DNA of 56,189 nt, from the IMG/VR virus record IMGVR_UViG_3300008262_003123, positions 1 to 56,189 of that record; one strand, 5' to 3'. How positions within the stretch are numbered: the first letter of the stretch is position 1; the number at the start of each line of letters is the position of its first letter. The notes below the pieces were generated by a model that saw nothing but the letters and a program-made list of their open reading frames with translations, searched no databases and had not been told where the DNA came from. Below are positions 31,339 through 38,345 of this stretch, one piece after another. The stretch is from a virus. The position numbers and the translations under genes are program-made.

Positions 31339-32751
31339 ATGAAAACATTACTTAAGGTAATGCTGGCGTCATCTGTGACAGCATTTATACCTGCACCTGC
31401 ACACGCAGACGAATACAAAGACACACTTGAAATTCTAAAAAATAAAAATATTCTTACACAGAAAGAATATGATATTAAACTTAAAGAATATGAAGAAAAA
31501 GAAGAAAACAAAAAGTTTATTGAACAGAGAATTGACAGAGATGTCAGCGACTCAGTCAAATACAGACAGGCCAGAGTTAATGACGGATCAGTCACAGAAA
31601 ACGGAATTGGACTCAAAAGCAAAGATGGCGGCAACACCGTCCAGCTTACAGGTCGACTACATATGGACTATCGTCAGTACTCCCCGGATTACGGTACAGG
31701 TCAAACCACAGATTCGTACCAGAATACTGCTGAAGCACGACGAGCCAGATTTGGAGTAAGAGGTCAGTTTGCCAAAGATTTCAAATATCAATTATTAGCA
31801 AACTTTGGTGCCAGTGATGGTTTTAGTTCAACATCGAGTACAGCAGATGAAATGTGGGTCAACTATGCTGCAAATCCAGAAGCACAGTTTCAATTTGGTT
31901 TATTCAAGATGCCATTCAGTCTTGAGCAGTTAACAAGTTCAAACAATCTTGACTTTATGGAACGCAGTTTAATTGGTCAAAATGATACAGAGTTTATACC
32001 TGCTAAAGAAACTGGATTTATGTTACATGGTATTCCTAAGCCTGGCTTAACATACGCTCTAGCATTAAGCAGAGGTAAGAGCAATAAGAGTGCCGAGTTT
32101 GATGGCTTTGACTACATTAGTCGTGTAACTACAAACATCGCTGAACTAACCGGAAGCAAAGCATATACAGCACATTTAGGTGCCGCTTATAGTACAGGTG
32201 AAATCAAAAGCGGTGTAGCTCCAGCAAGTGGTAGAACAGAATCACGTATGCAATCAGGATGGTTTACAGGATCTGCTCTTAGCGGTGCAACTACAAGAAC
32301 ACGTCAAGGCCTCGAAGCTGCATTTGCTTATAATGCATTTAAGGTGCAAGGCGAACATTTTCAATTTAATTATGATCCTGCAACAGGTAACGATCAGAAA
32401 ATAAATGGATACTATGTGCAAGCTGTGTATAATCTAACAGGTGAGTCACACTCATATAAAGATGGCGCATTTGGTTGGATCAAACCTGCTAATCCTTTGG
32501 ACAAAGGTGGTCGTGGTGCATGGCAAGTTGGTGTACGTATGAGTGAGTTTGATGCCAGTGACATTACTGTAGCTACCGGCAAATCAAATCGTGCTACTGC
32601 TATGACATATGGTGTTACCTGGTTCTGCACAGACAACCTACGTTTTATGTTAAATTATGTAGACACAAAATTTGATAGTCTAGTAGGCAGTTCAGGTAGT
32701 CGTGTAAACGGCGAACGTGCTGTTATGTTTAGAAGCCAACTAAGTTTTTAA
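31339..32751 (+). CDS. Phosphate/polyphosphate-type outer-membrane porin (OprP/OprO-like)
   Basis: 470 aa. Signal peptide ending AHADEYKD, then a short coiled coil (TLEILKNKNILTQKEYDIKL), then a 16-stranded-type porin barrel: LTGRLHMDYRQY, EARRARFGVRGQFAKDFKY, QFQFGLFKMPFSLEQLTSS, and C-terminal AVMFRSQLSF ending in Phe as required for BAM insertion. The Porin_O_P pattern near EARRARFGV fits. Downstream of pstS, so it likely raises phosphate entry across the outer membrane of the infected cell. Confidence 0.9.
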   Translation: MKTLLKVMLASSVTAFIPAPAHADEYKDTLEILKNKNILTQKEYDIKLKEYEEKEENKKFIEQRIDRDVSDSVKYRQARVNDGSVTENGIGLKSKDGGNTVQLTGRLHMDYRQYSPDYGTGQTTDSYQNTAEARRARFGVRGQFAKDFKYQLLANFGASDGFSSTSSTADEMWVNYAANPEAQFQFGLFKMPFSLEQLTSSNNLDFMERSLIGQNDTEFIPAKETGFMLHGIPKPGLTYALALSRGKSNKSAEFDGFDYISRVTTNIAELTGSKAYTAHLGAAYSTGEIKSGVAPASGRTESRMQSGWFTGSALSGATTRTRQGLEAAFAYNAFKVQGEHFQFNYDPATGNDQKINGYYVQAVYNLTGESHSYKDGAFGWIKPANPLDKGGRGAWQVGVRMSEFDASDITVATGKSNRATAMTYGVTWFCTDNLRFMLNYVDTKFDSLVGSSGSRVNGERAVMFRSQLSF

Positions 32752-32773
32752 TAAATAACTTGGCATTTATAAT

Positions 32774-32798
32774 GCCCCATCTAATGGGGCTTTTTTTT
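32774..32798 (+). terminator. Intrinsic terminator after the porin gene
   Basis: GCCCC-ATCTAAT-GGGGC followed by TTTTTTTT. It ends the pstS-porin transcript. An AATAAATA late-type motif (32750-32757) sits at the porin stop codon, before the stem. Confidence 0.92.
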
Positions 32799-32809
32799 GG
32801 ACACACTAA

Positions 32810-32989
32810 ATGGAAACACACAAACGAACACTAACACGAGCAATTACATGGAGAATTACCGCAACTCTTATAACTGCGGCATGGACAGGATTGGCAGGAG
32901 CTATCGTTATTAATATTTTTATGACTGTTGCCCACTACATACATGAACGATTTTGGCTAAAAATTGAGTGGGGTAAACAGATCAATTAG
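32810..32989 (+). CDS. DUF2061 small membrane protein
   Basis: 59 aa. METHKRTLTRAITWRITATL, one hydrophobic stretch ITAAWTGLAGAIVINIF, then HYIHERFWLKIEWG. The K-R-T-x-x-x-A-x-x-W-R start and the Y-x-H-E-R-x-W end are the signature of DUF2061 bacterial membrane proteins. Function unknown. Starts 12 nt after the terminator. Confidence 0.85.
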   Translation: METHKRTLTRAITWRITATLITAAWTGLAGAIVINIFMTVAHYIHERFWLKIEWGKQIN

Positions 32990-33011
32990 CCTATTTTAAT
33001 GAATTTCACTA

Positions 33012-33068
33012 TGGTTTTCTGGTAGTTTTTATCATATAATGCAGATACATACTGTTGCAATAGTATGT
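33012..33068 (+). promoter_or_regulatory. pqqA promoter and leader hairpin
   Basis: TGGTTT (33012-33017), 17-nt spacer, TATAAT (33035-33040): consensus -10, weak -35. The leader then forms ACATACT/AGTATGT (33047-33068, 8-nt loop) followed by TTTTTATTG, which could attenuate transcription. AAGGAG lies at 33085-33090. Confidence 0.6.
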
Positions 33069-33097
33069 TTTTATTGTTGTTAAAAAGGAGAAGCATT

Positions 33098-33169
33098 ATG
33101 TGGACCAAGCCAGAAGCAACCGAGATGCGTTATGGTTTTGAGATCACTATGTACATCGCTAATCGCTAA
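33098..33169 (+). CDS. pqqA: PqqA, precursor peptide of the cofactor PQQ
   Basis: 23 residues: [20 protein letters not shown] followed by ANR. It matches the PqqA family in length, MWxKP start, GFE-x-TMY core and NR end. The Glu and Tyr of E-x-x-x-Y, which PqqE cross-links to build pyrroloquinoline quinone, are both present at the usual spacing. Strong AAGGAG at 7 nt. It has its own promoter upstream and a strong terminator downstream, so it is a single-gene unit; no pqqBCDE is in the window, so host enzymes would process it. PQQ is the cofactor of methanol and other periplasmic dehydrogenases. Phage origin of the surroundings makes this a putative auxiliary metabolic gene. Too short to appear in ordinary gene calls. 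Confidence 0.93.
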   Translation: MWTKPEATEMRYGFEITMYIANR

Positions 33170-33188
33170 TACATAGTATCAAAAATCA

Positions 33189-33211
33189 AAACCCGCTCCG
33201 GCGGGTTTTTT
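33189..33211 (+). terminator. Intrinsic terminator after pqqA
   Basis: AAACCCGC-TCC-GCGGGTTTTTT: GC-rich stem with T6. It separates pqqA from the next unit. Confidence 0.93.
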
Positions 33212-33212
33212 C

Positions 33213-33240
33213 TTGACTTTTATTGCAAATATGTTATACT
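33213..33240 (+). promoter_or_regulatory. Sigma70-type promoter
   Basis: TTGACT (33213-33218), 16-nt spacer, TATACT (33235-33240). Directly after the pqqA terminator and 32 nt before the next start codon. A GGAG at 33262 serves the gene. Confidence 0.68.
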
Positions 33241-33272
33241 ATATGCTCAGTAACTAATTTTGGAGATATACT

Positions 33273-33644
33273 TTGAGTATGCATTTGGAAGGTCCGTGGC
33301 TCAGTACCACAGGCAAGAAAAAAAGCAAACGTAAATTTCGTAATGCTGAAGAAGCACGTAAGTCTCGCGAGTTACAAGATTCTTGGCAGTCGTTGTTAGA
33401 AAAGTATGATGTGCCAAAAACTAGTAAACAGAAAAAATTTGAACCATTAAAGGCCAAATCAGCACCTATAAGAGAGACTCCAAAGATTCCTAGTCTTCCT
33501 TTTACTGCTGGACCTTGTACTAAACCAGAGCAGAAAGTTTATACTGGTACAAAAGTTAAAGGTATTGGCACTATGCATAAAAGTAATGCTGTTCCAATTT
33601 TTTCAGACGAAGAAGCTGTAGAAATTGCCAAAATGAGGCGATAA
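33273..33644 (+). CDS. Conserved phage protein, highly basic
   Basis: 123 aa. HLEGPWLSTTGKKKSKRKFR, NAEEARKSRELQDSWQSLLE, then YTGTKVKGIGTMHKSNAVPI and FSDEEAVEIAKMRR. I recall this as a family widespread in aquatic phages of several morphotypes with unknown function. TTG 33273 is favoured by GGAG spacing; ATG 33279 is the alternative. Probably nucleic-acid binding by charge (inference). Confidence 0.75.
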   Translation: MSMHLEGPWLSTTGKKKSKRKFRNAEEARKSRELQDSWQSLLEKYDVPKTSKQKKFEPLKAKSAPIRETPKIPSLPFTAGPCTKPEQKVYTGTKVKGIGTMHKSNAVPIFSDEEAVEIAKMRR

Positions 33645-33689
33645 TACCACATTTTAGTACCAAAATGAGTGATATATGCTATATAAAAA

Positions 33690-33885
33690 TACGTTTCGCA
33701 AAGAAACTAAGATAGTAGAACCAAAGTATGTCAAAAGCTGAAACGGTTCCGCGAGTCTTGGCCAATTGGAAACCCGTGAGATTCGGGCGGTCAAGGCTCC
33801 AAAGGCACACAAGTTATGAGATTGTGCGTCCAATGGAGACAACTACACGAACCCAGGGTTCTTCATTTAGAGCCTCGTGAAGTTT
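33690..33885 (+). ncRNA. Unidentified multibranched structured RNA
   Basis: The 300-nt gap before the endolysin gene has no ORF but several coherent stems: GTTTC/GAAAC (33693-33707); GAACC/GGTTC (33718-33749); and a closed domain with P1 CGCGAG (33750-55) with CTCGTG (33873-78). Inside P1 are arm A, CTTGGCC with GGTCAAG, nested CCCG/CGGG; arm B, CTCCA/TGGAG, nested CACAA/TTGTG; and arm C, GAACCC/GGGTTC. A further GTAATA/TATTAC hairpin lies at 33902-33922, just before the Shine-Dalgarno. It could be a free ncRNA or a cis-regulator of the endolysin gene. It does not match a riboswitch class I can name. Confidence 0.55.
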
Positions 33886-33944
33886 ACTCCCTTAATGTAA
33901 TGTAATATGAAGTTCGTATTACACCAAATGAAAGGAGATACAAA

Positions 33945-34484
33945 ATGGAAAAAGTAATAAAACCTATAATTTTGATTATTGGGTTAGTACTAACAGTAAT
34001 GTCTATTAAAGCTGTTACAGCCGTAAAACTAAATCAATTAAAACAGACAGCAGGAGTTTCTTATTCTGATGTTGTCACAATTCGTGAACGTGAGCGTCAG
34101 TTAGATTGCTTGGCTAGAAATATCTATCACGAAGCGGCCAGCGAACCATTTGAGGGTAAAGTTGCGGTAGCACAGGTTACAATGAACCGTGCATCCAGCG
34201 GCAAATTCCCAAATGATATTTGCGGTGTTATATACCAAAAGAATGTTTTCTATGAAAAAGTAGTTTGCCAATTTAGTTGGTACTGCGAAGGTCACGGTAA
34301 AAGCAAACCAATTCGTAGCAAAGAAATGTACGACGAATCATATCGTGTTGCTAAAAAAGTATTGTTAGAAAACTTTAGACTTGACGTTATGAAAGAAGCC
34401 ATGTATTATCATGCTGATTACGTGAACCCTCAATGGGGTAGAGAAAAGATTGGCAAAATTGGTCGTCATATATTTTACAAATAA
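33945..34484 (+). CDS. SleB-like cell-wall hydrolase (candidate signal-anchor endolysin)
   Basis: 179 aa. An N-terminal hydrophobic helix (PIILIIGLVLTVMSIKAVTA) with no cleavage site is followed by a Hydrolase_2/SleB domain: RQLDCLARNIYHEAASEPFE (catalytic Glu in YHEA), GKVAVAQVTMNRASSGKFPN, VCQFSWYCEG, and YYHADYVNPQW. This order is standard for SleB/CwlJ-type peptidoglycan hydrolases. The uncleaved helix suggests signal-anchor-release export. Directly followed by a membrane protein that may be its holin. Confidence 0.88.
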   Translation: MEKVIKPIILIIGLVLTVMSIKAVTAVKLNQLKQTAGVSYSDVVTIRERERQLDCLARNIYHEAASEPFEGKVAVAQVTMNRASSGKFPNDICGVIYQKNVFYEKVVCQFSWYCEGHGKSKPIRSKEMYDESYRVAKKVLLENFRLDVMKEAMYYHADYVNPQWGREKIGKIGRHIFYK

Positions 34485-34493
34485 GGATTAAGA

Positions 34494-34805
34494 ATGGAAA
34501 AGTTTGAGTTGTTGTTTAATAAATGCAGAGAATTTTTATCTACCAAATTAAGTCACATCAGTAGCGAAGCTTTGGGTTGGTTAGCTACTATTGTGATTCA
34601 TGCATCAACCTTGCCAACGTTTCTTGCAGTTATGATGGGATTAACTGACAAGCTACCTGGCGTTGATATCATTCTAATGGTTTGGGGTGGACTAACCTTG
34701 TTGTTCTTTAGAGCCGTGTTAATCAAAGACATGCTCAATGTAGCAACAATTGGATTTGGTTTTATTCTTCAAGCTGTATTCATGTCACTGATTTTCTTTA
34801 AGTAA
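34494..34805 (+). CDS. Small multi-pass membrane protein (holin candidate)
   Basis: 103 aa with three hydrophobic segments: WLATIVIHASTLPTFLAVMM (28-48), IILMVWGGLTLLFFRAVLI (58-77) and NVATIGFGFILQAVFMSLIF (82-102). It lies 9 nt after the endolysin gene, so a holin or pinholin role is a reasonable inference, but no family signature is seen. Confidence 0.62.
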   Translation: MEKFELLFNKCREFLSTKLSHISSEALGWLATIVIHASTLPTFLAVMMGLTDKLPGVDIILMVWGGLTLLFFRAVLIKDMLNVATIGFGFILQAVFMSLIFFK

Positions 34806-34815
34806 TTTTGGTAAT

Positions 34816-34852
34816 CACCGTAGTTGACTTTGGTCGACTGCGGTGTTATATT
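34816..34852 (+). promoter_or_regulatory. Sigma70-type promoter within an inverted repeat
   Basis: TTGACT (34824-34829), 17-nt spacer, TATATT (34847-34852). The -35 and spacer lie within the inverted repeat CACCGTAGT ... ACTGCGGTG (34816-34845, one T-G). The repeat may be an operator or the weak terminator of the upstream gene. Serves the lipoprotein gene at 34887. Confidence 0.58.
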
Positions 34853-34886
34853 AGTAACTGTCTTAACACACACAGAAAGAGGCATT

Positions 34887-35363
34887 ATGAAAAAGGCAAT
34901 TTTAGTAGGCTTAATGGCAGCGGCTATTACAGGCTGTTCGTCTATGAAAGATATTCCAGAACGTAAAACTTATGCTCAACCTAGTTGGTATCAGGATTGC
35001 GCACAAGAAGGCATCAAAGGCTGGTTCTGGTGGAAAGAAGACTATGTCTATGCCTGCGGTGCAGGTGAATCAGCATACGCACAGGCTGCTGAAGAGCAAA
35101 TGGATGCAATTGCAATGAATAACTTTGCAAAACGCATTAATGGTACAGTAAACTCTGAAACTGTAATTGATATCAAAGACGATAAGAAAACTACTCGTAC
35201 ACTGATTTCTTACAAAGTTACTGATACTGCTATTCGTCGTCACGTCAAGACCGAAAAAGGCCACTTTACGATGAATGGACGCCACTACACTTATGTACGG
35301 CTTGAAATGAAAAAGTCTACATTTGAACAATTGATGAACGAAGCTAAACAGAAAGCACAATAA
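34887..35363 (+). CDS. LPP20-like lipoprotein
   Basis: 158 aa. Lipobox KKAILVGLMAAAITGCSS. The mature part has AQPSWYQDCAQEG, then YACGAGESAYAQAAEEQMDA, followed by NSETVIDIKDDKKTTRTLIS. The W ... G-x-G-x-S-x-x-x-A pattern is that of LPP20-type outer-membrane lipoproteins. Possibly a host-like surface protein or superinfection factor. TAATG overlap with the next lipoprotein gene. Confidence 0.75.
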   Translation: MKKAILVGLMAAAITGCSSMKDIPERKTYAQPSWYQDCAQEGIKGWFWWKEDYVYACGAGESAYAQAAEEQMDAIAMNNFAKRINGTVNSETVIDIKDDKKTTRTLISYKVTDTAIRRHVKTEKGHFTMNGRHYTYVRLEMKKSTFEQLMNEAKQKAQ

Positions 35364-35677
35364 TGAAATTATTGATTATTGCTGCTACCGCTGTAATTTT
35401 AGCGGGCTGTAGTTCTGCCCCTAAAATTGCAGCCGAAAAGCCGCAGTATTGTCACACTTATCAAACAATAAAATCTAAGAACGGTGATACTGTTAATAGT
35501 GAGACTACTGTCAAATGTACTGATGATCAGGTTGAACGTGTAACTTCAAAACGTCTAGGTATGGCGGACAATTGTGGTTATTTTACTAGTTATATGAAAG
35601 TTGGAGGCAAAGATGTTCCGTATCGTGCGATTAGTTGTTTTGACGGTCGTAATTGGGAAATCATTAATGTTCAGTAA
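35363..35677 (+). CDS. Small lipoprotein
   Basis: 104 aa. KLLIIAATAVILAGCSSAPK with a perfect lipobox (LAGC). Mature part carries five further cysteines (QYCHTYQTIKSK, TVKCTDDQ, DNCGYF, ISCFDG), suggesting disulfides in the periplasm. The segment with HTYQTIKSKNGDTVNSETTVKC is reminiscent of the 17-kDa antigen type domain of the next gene. TAATG start. Confidence 0.75.
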   Translation: MKLLIIAATAVILAGCSSAPKIAAEKPQYCHTYQTIKSKNGDTVNSETTVKCTDDQVERVTSKRLGMADNCGYFTSYMKVGGKDVPYRAISCFDGRNWEIINVQ

Positions 35678-36032
35678 TGCATTAGCATCTGATTTTAATA
35701 ATCCTAAATTTTTTGAATATTCAGGTGGTGATTTTATAAATCGTCTTTCTGATCTTAGTTTTGGATGGTTTAAAACACTATCAACTGAAGAAAGTGTAGC
35801 TTATCACCAAAGCATAACCCATGCGATAATGTACGCAGATAATGGGCAAAGTGTACGTTGGTTTAGAGGAAATGCCAGCGGCGAATCTACCCCAATTATG
35901 ACATATCCCTCAGGCAATGGTTATTGCAGAAGGATATATATTAGAGTAATTGCCCATGAAACTGAAAAACGCCTAAAAAATACGGCCTGTTATAATAAGA
36001 CAAACGACAGGTGGATGTGGGTCAATGAATAA
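35613..36032 (+). CDS. Secreted 17-kDa surface-antigen-like protein
   Basis: 139 aa. Signal peptide RIVRLVVLTVVIGKSLMFSN, cleavage near ALA-SD. The mature domain reads SVRWFRGNASGESTPIMTYP, GNGYCRRIYIRV, then KNTACYNKTNDRWMWV, as in the rickettsial 17-kDa antigen/RT-type C-terminal domain (W...SG...P..TY...CR.y...GtAC....W..V). Its GGAGG (35603) and first 65 nt lie inside the preceding lipoprotein gene, out of frame. Confidence 0.72.
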   Translation: MFRIVRLVVLTVVIGKSLMFSNALASDFNNPKFFEYSGGDFINRLSDLSFGWFKTLSTEESVAYHQSITHAIMYADNGQSVRWFRGNASGESTPIMTYPSGNGYCRRIYIRVIAHETEKRLKNTACYNKTNDRWMWVNE

Positions 36033-36035
36033 ATA
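36028..36035 (+). promoter_or_regulatory. Late-promoter-like motif AATAAATA
   Basis: AATAAATA overlapping the preceding stop codon, 21 nt before the ATG at 36057, which also has AAGGAG. Matches the late-promoter series. Confidence 0.5.
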
Positions 36036-36056
36036 TAACATTAAGGAGATATTTTT

Positions 36057-36752
36057 ATGGCCTCAGGATTCCAACAAGACACAAACCAACTAAGTCCTAA
36101 TTTTTATAGAGTAACTATTGATCTTAGTGGTTATGATTCCACAGCCGCTAATACGACTTCGGGTAGTGTTGAACCTGATAGCGGCGATTCTTTCGCAACA
36201 ATGAACACAACTTTAGCAAATTCAAGACGTCGTGCTAGAGGTAACTTACGTTGGGAAGCAATTATCAGCAACCTGTCAAAGCACAGTGATTGCCAAATTT
36301 TAGATGTTACTGCTACAGAAGCAGGCCCATCAACTCTAGATGTAGCAGATGATGTTACTACTGCACTTTCTTTCACAGTTAGATATGATCGTGATGCATT
36401 TGTATTGCCTGGTGTTCAAGCTCAGTTAATTGCCGAGGGAAGAATTTCCGGTGGAGCAGCCAAAATGACTGATCATGAAACTCTTGGCAGTGCAACTAGT
36501 TGTACCACAACTGCATTAGCTGTTAAAGAAATGATAGTTCGTGGTATTACTAAAGGATATGCCGATTATCTAACTAACGTTTCTACTGCTGTTAATTCAT
36601 CAACAGACGTATTTCAAAAGTCTGCTAGAGTTTATGACGGCATCGGTGGTGGTCAAGAAACGGTTACAGTTGCATCCCCAGTAACTCCAAAGGTTGCTCA
36701 TACTGATGTGACAGTGACACTGGTTGACACAGTTACCTTGGTGAATGCATAA
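36057..36752 (+). CDS. Putative virion protein
   Basis: 231 aa, S/T/A/V-rich, beta character, no cysteine cluster. MASGFQQDTNQLSPNFYRVT, NTTLANSRRRARGNLRWEAI, QTVTVASPVTPKVAHTDV-like tail repeats of T and V. Strong AAGGAG and a late-type motif suggest an abundant structural protein such as a tail or head accessory. Family unknown. Confidence 0.65.
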   Translation: MASGFQQDTNQLSPNFYRVTIDLSGYDSTAANTTSGSVEPDSGDSFATMNTTLANSRRRARGNLRWEAIISNLSKHSDCQILDVTATEAGPSTLDVADDVTTALSFTVRYDRDAFVLPGVQAQLIAEGRISGGAAKMTDHETLGSATSCTTTALAVKEMIVRGITKGYADYLTNVSTAVNSSTDVFQKSARVYDGIGGGQETVTVASPVTPKVAHTDVTVTLVDTVTLVNA

Positions 36753-38064
36753 TAGCTTAATGCTACTAGCCTATCTACTACTACTAACTGGTTTAACAAT
36801 TTCAGCGGTCGCAATCTACTACTCAGTAGTTGGTTTGGCCGCTATTTTCTCTGCGGCTGTTATTCCTATCTATATTATGGGAACAACGTTAGAGGTTGCC
36901 AAACTAGTTTGCGCCAGCTGGTTAAAAGCCAACTGGGAACGTGCTCCACGTTTTATGAAATACTACATGAGTATTTCTGTAGTAGTATTGATGATTATTA
37001 CTTCTATGGGTATCTTTGGATTTCTGTCAAAGGCACATACCGATCAAAATTTAGTCAGCGGCGATGTACAAAGTAAGATTGCTGTGTATGACGAAAAAAT
37101 TAAAACAGAACGAGATAACATAGACGCAGCCAAGAAAGCTTTGAGCCAAATGGATGCACAAGTTGATCAAATGTTGGGTCGTACAGACACTGATCGAGGA
37201 GCAGAACGTGCTGTACAAATTCGTCGTAATCAAGCAAAAGAACGTGCAGCATTGCAAGCAGATATTGCCAAAGCTCAAAAAAATATTTCTCAGTTACAAG
37301 CAGAACGTTCTCCAATTGCAGCAGAAGTTCGTAAAGTAGAAGCAGAAGTTGGCCCTCTAAAATATATTGCTAAGTTTATCTACGGTGATAAAGGTGCCGA
37401 TGTAAACATGCTAGAGAAAGCTGTTACCTGGGTAATTATCCTTATTGTTATTGTGTTTGATCCATTGGCAGTTATCATGTTGTTGGCAGCACAAATGACA
37501 TTCCAGTGGAATCGCGAACAGAAAAAAGTCAACGATGAAATGCACGATGAGTATGACTTTTCTAATGGAGTAAAAGGTCCGGTACTTCCACCTGAAGTAC
37601 CTCCAGCACCTTGGCCATTTCCTGCTAAGATAGATACTCTTGTTGAAGCCGAAGATCGTCATAATGAATCTATTGATCTAGAAAAAGTTGCGACAGAAAA
37701 ACCTAACAATGTAGATCCATTTCCGGATGCAACAGTTAATCCTTTAGATACTCCAGATTTTTTGAAAAAAGCTGAAAATCGTGTTAAAGAAAAAGTAGAA
37801 GAATTGGAAGAAACTCCAATGCCTATTGATCAATGGAATAAAATGATTGAGGAGGCAGAGAAAGCTGCAGAGGAAGAAGCCAACAGGCTTAAAGAAGAAC
37901 TAATTGCAACTGAAGAAGCTAAGAAATGGGCTGAGGAAAATCCTCAAACTGAAGAAGCCGAAAAAGCTAAAGAGTGGGCGGACGAAGAAGAGACCAAAAA
38001 AAAAGAGTTGACTTGGTTCGAGAAGGAAGGCAAGGAACAGGTCAAAAAGAGCCGCTTAGAATAG
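36745..38064 (+). CDS. Membrane protein with large coiled coil
   Basis: 439 aa. Four TM helices: residues about 5-24, 26-46, 74-96, and WVIILIVIVFDPLAVIMLLA at about 228-247. Between TM3 and TM4 is a long coiled coil (SKIAVYDEKIKTERDNIDAA and AALQADIAKAQKNISQLQAE). The C-terminal 170 residues are a P-rich then E/K-rich cytoplasmic tail (many EEAEKA repeats). I recall similar proteins in T4-like aquatic phages, function unknown. The gene ends after a run of nine A where a -1 shift would join the next frame. Confidence 0.7.
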   Translation: MHNSLMLLAYLLLLTGLTISAVAIYYSVVGLAAIFSAAVIPIYIMGTTLEVAKLVCASWLKANWERAPRFMKYYMSISVVVLMIITSMGIFGFLSKAHTDQNLVSGDVQSKIAVYDEKIKTERDNIDAAKKALSQMDAQVDQMLGRTDTDRGAERAVQIRRNQAKERAALQADIAKAQKNISQLQAERSPIAAEVRKVEAEVGPLKYIAKFIYGDKGADVNMLEKAVTWVIILIVIVFDPLAVIMLLAAQMTFQWNREQKKVNDEMHDEYDFSNGVKGPVLPPEVPPAPWPFPAKIDTLVEAEDRHNESIDLEKVATEKPNNVDPFPDATVNPLDTPDFLKKAENRVKEKVEELEETPMPIDQWNKMIEEAEKAAEEEANRLKEELIATEEAKKWAEENPQTEEAEKAKEWADEEETKKKELTWFEKEGKEQVKKSRLE

Positions 38065-38345
38065 AAGGCTATCAACAGAACAGCGAACAAAGCAATTCTA
38101 CAGTTTGGAAAAAAATTAAAGAAAGACAACCAGTAGAAGATAACTTTACCCCACGCGATAGAATATATAGAAATCTAAACAAAGACAATTTAAGTTCTTT
38201 GGATCTAGAAATTTATAATGAAGAAGATCCCGAGCTAATTAGAATTATGACGTTTATTAAAAAATTGCGGTCTCGTGAAATAAAACCGGAAGACTTGTCA
38301 GTCGAAGATGCTGAAATCGTTGCAGAAGTATTATCTAAAATCTAA
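37974..38345 (+). CDS. Small protein or -1 frameshift extension of the membrane protein
   Basis: 123 codons if started at GTG 37974, but the first 30 codons overlap the upstream gene and look like an out-of-frame copy. Natural-looking sequence begins near EPLRIEGYQQ and includes FTPRDRIYRNLNKDNLSSLD, EIKPEDLSVEDAEIVAEVLS. It is either a separate gene with an upstream start (GTG 37974 or TTG near 38013) or the end of a 533-aa frameshift product made at A9 (37996-38004). TAATG overlap with the next gene. Confidence 0.55.
   Translation: MGGRRRDQKKRVDLVREGRQGTGQKEPLRIEGYQQNSEQSNSTVWKKIKERQPVEDNFTPRDRIYRNLNKDNLSSLDLEIYNEEDPELIRIMTFIKKLRSREIKPEDLSVEDAEIVAEVLSKI

Noticed and set aside
33750-33878. 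6S RNA, RNase P RNA, a group I intron core or a known riboswitch for the structured RNA
   Set aside because: The GAACC-AGGGTTC hairpin recalls 6S, but the long bubble-stem fold is absent; conserved RNase P, intron P7 or riboswitch core sequences were not found.
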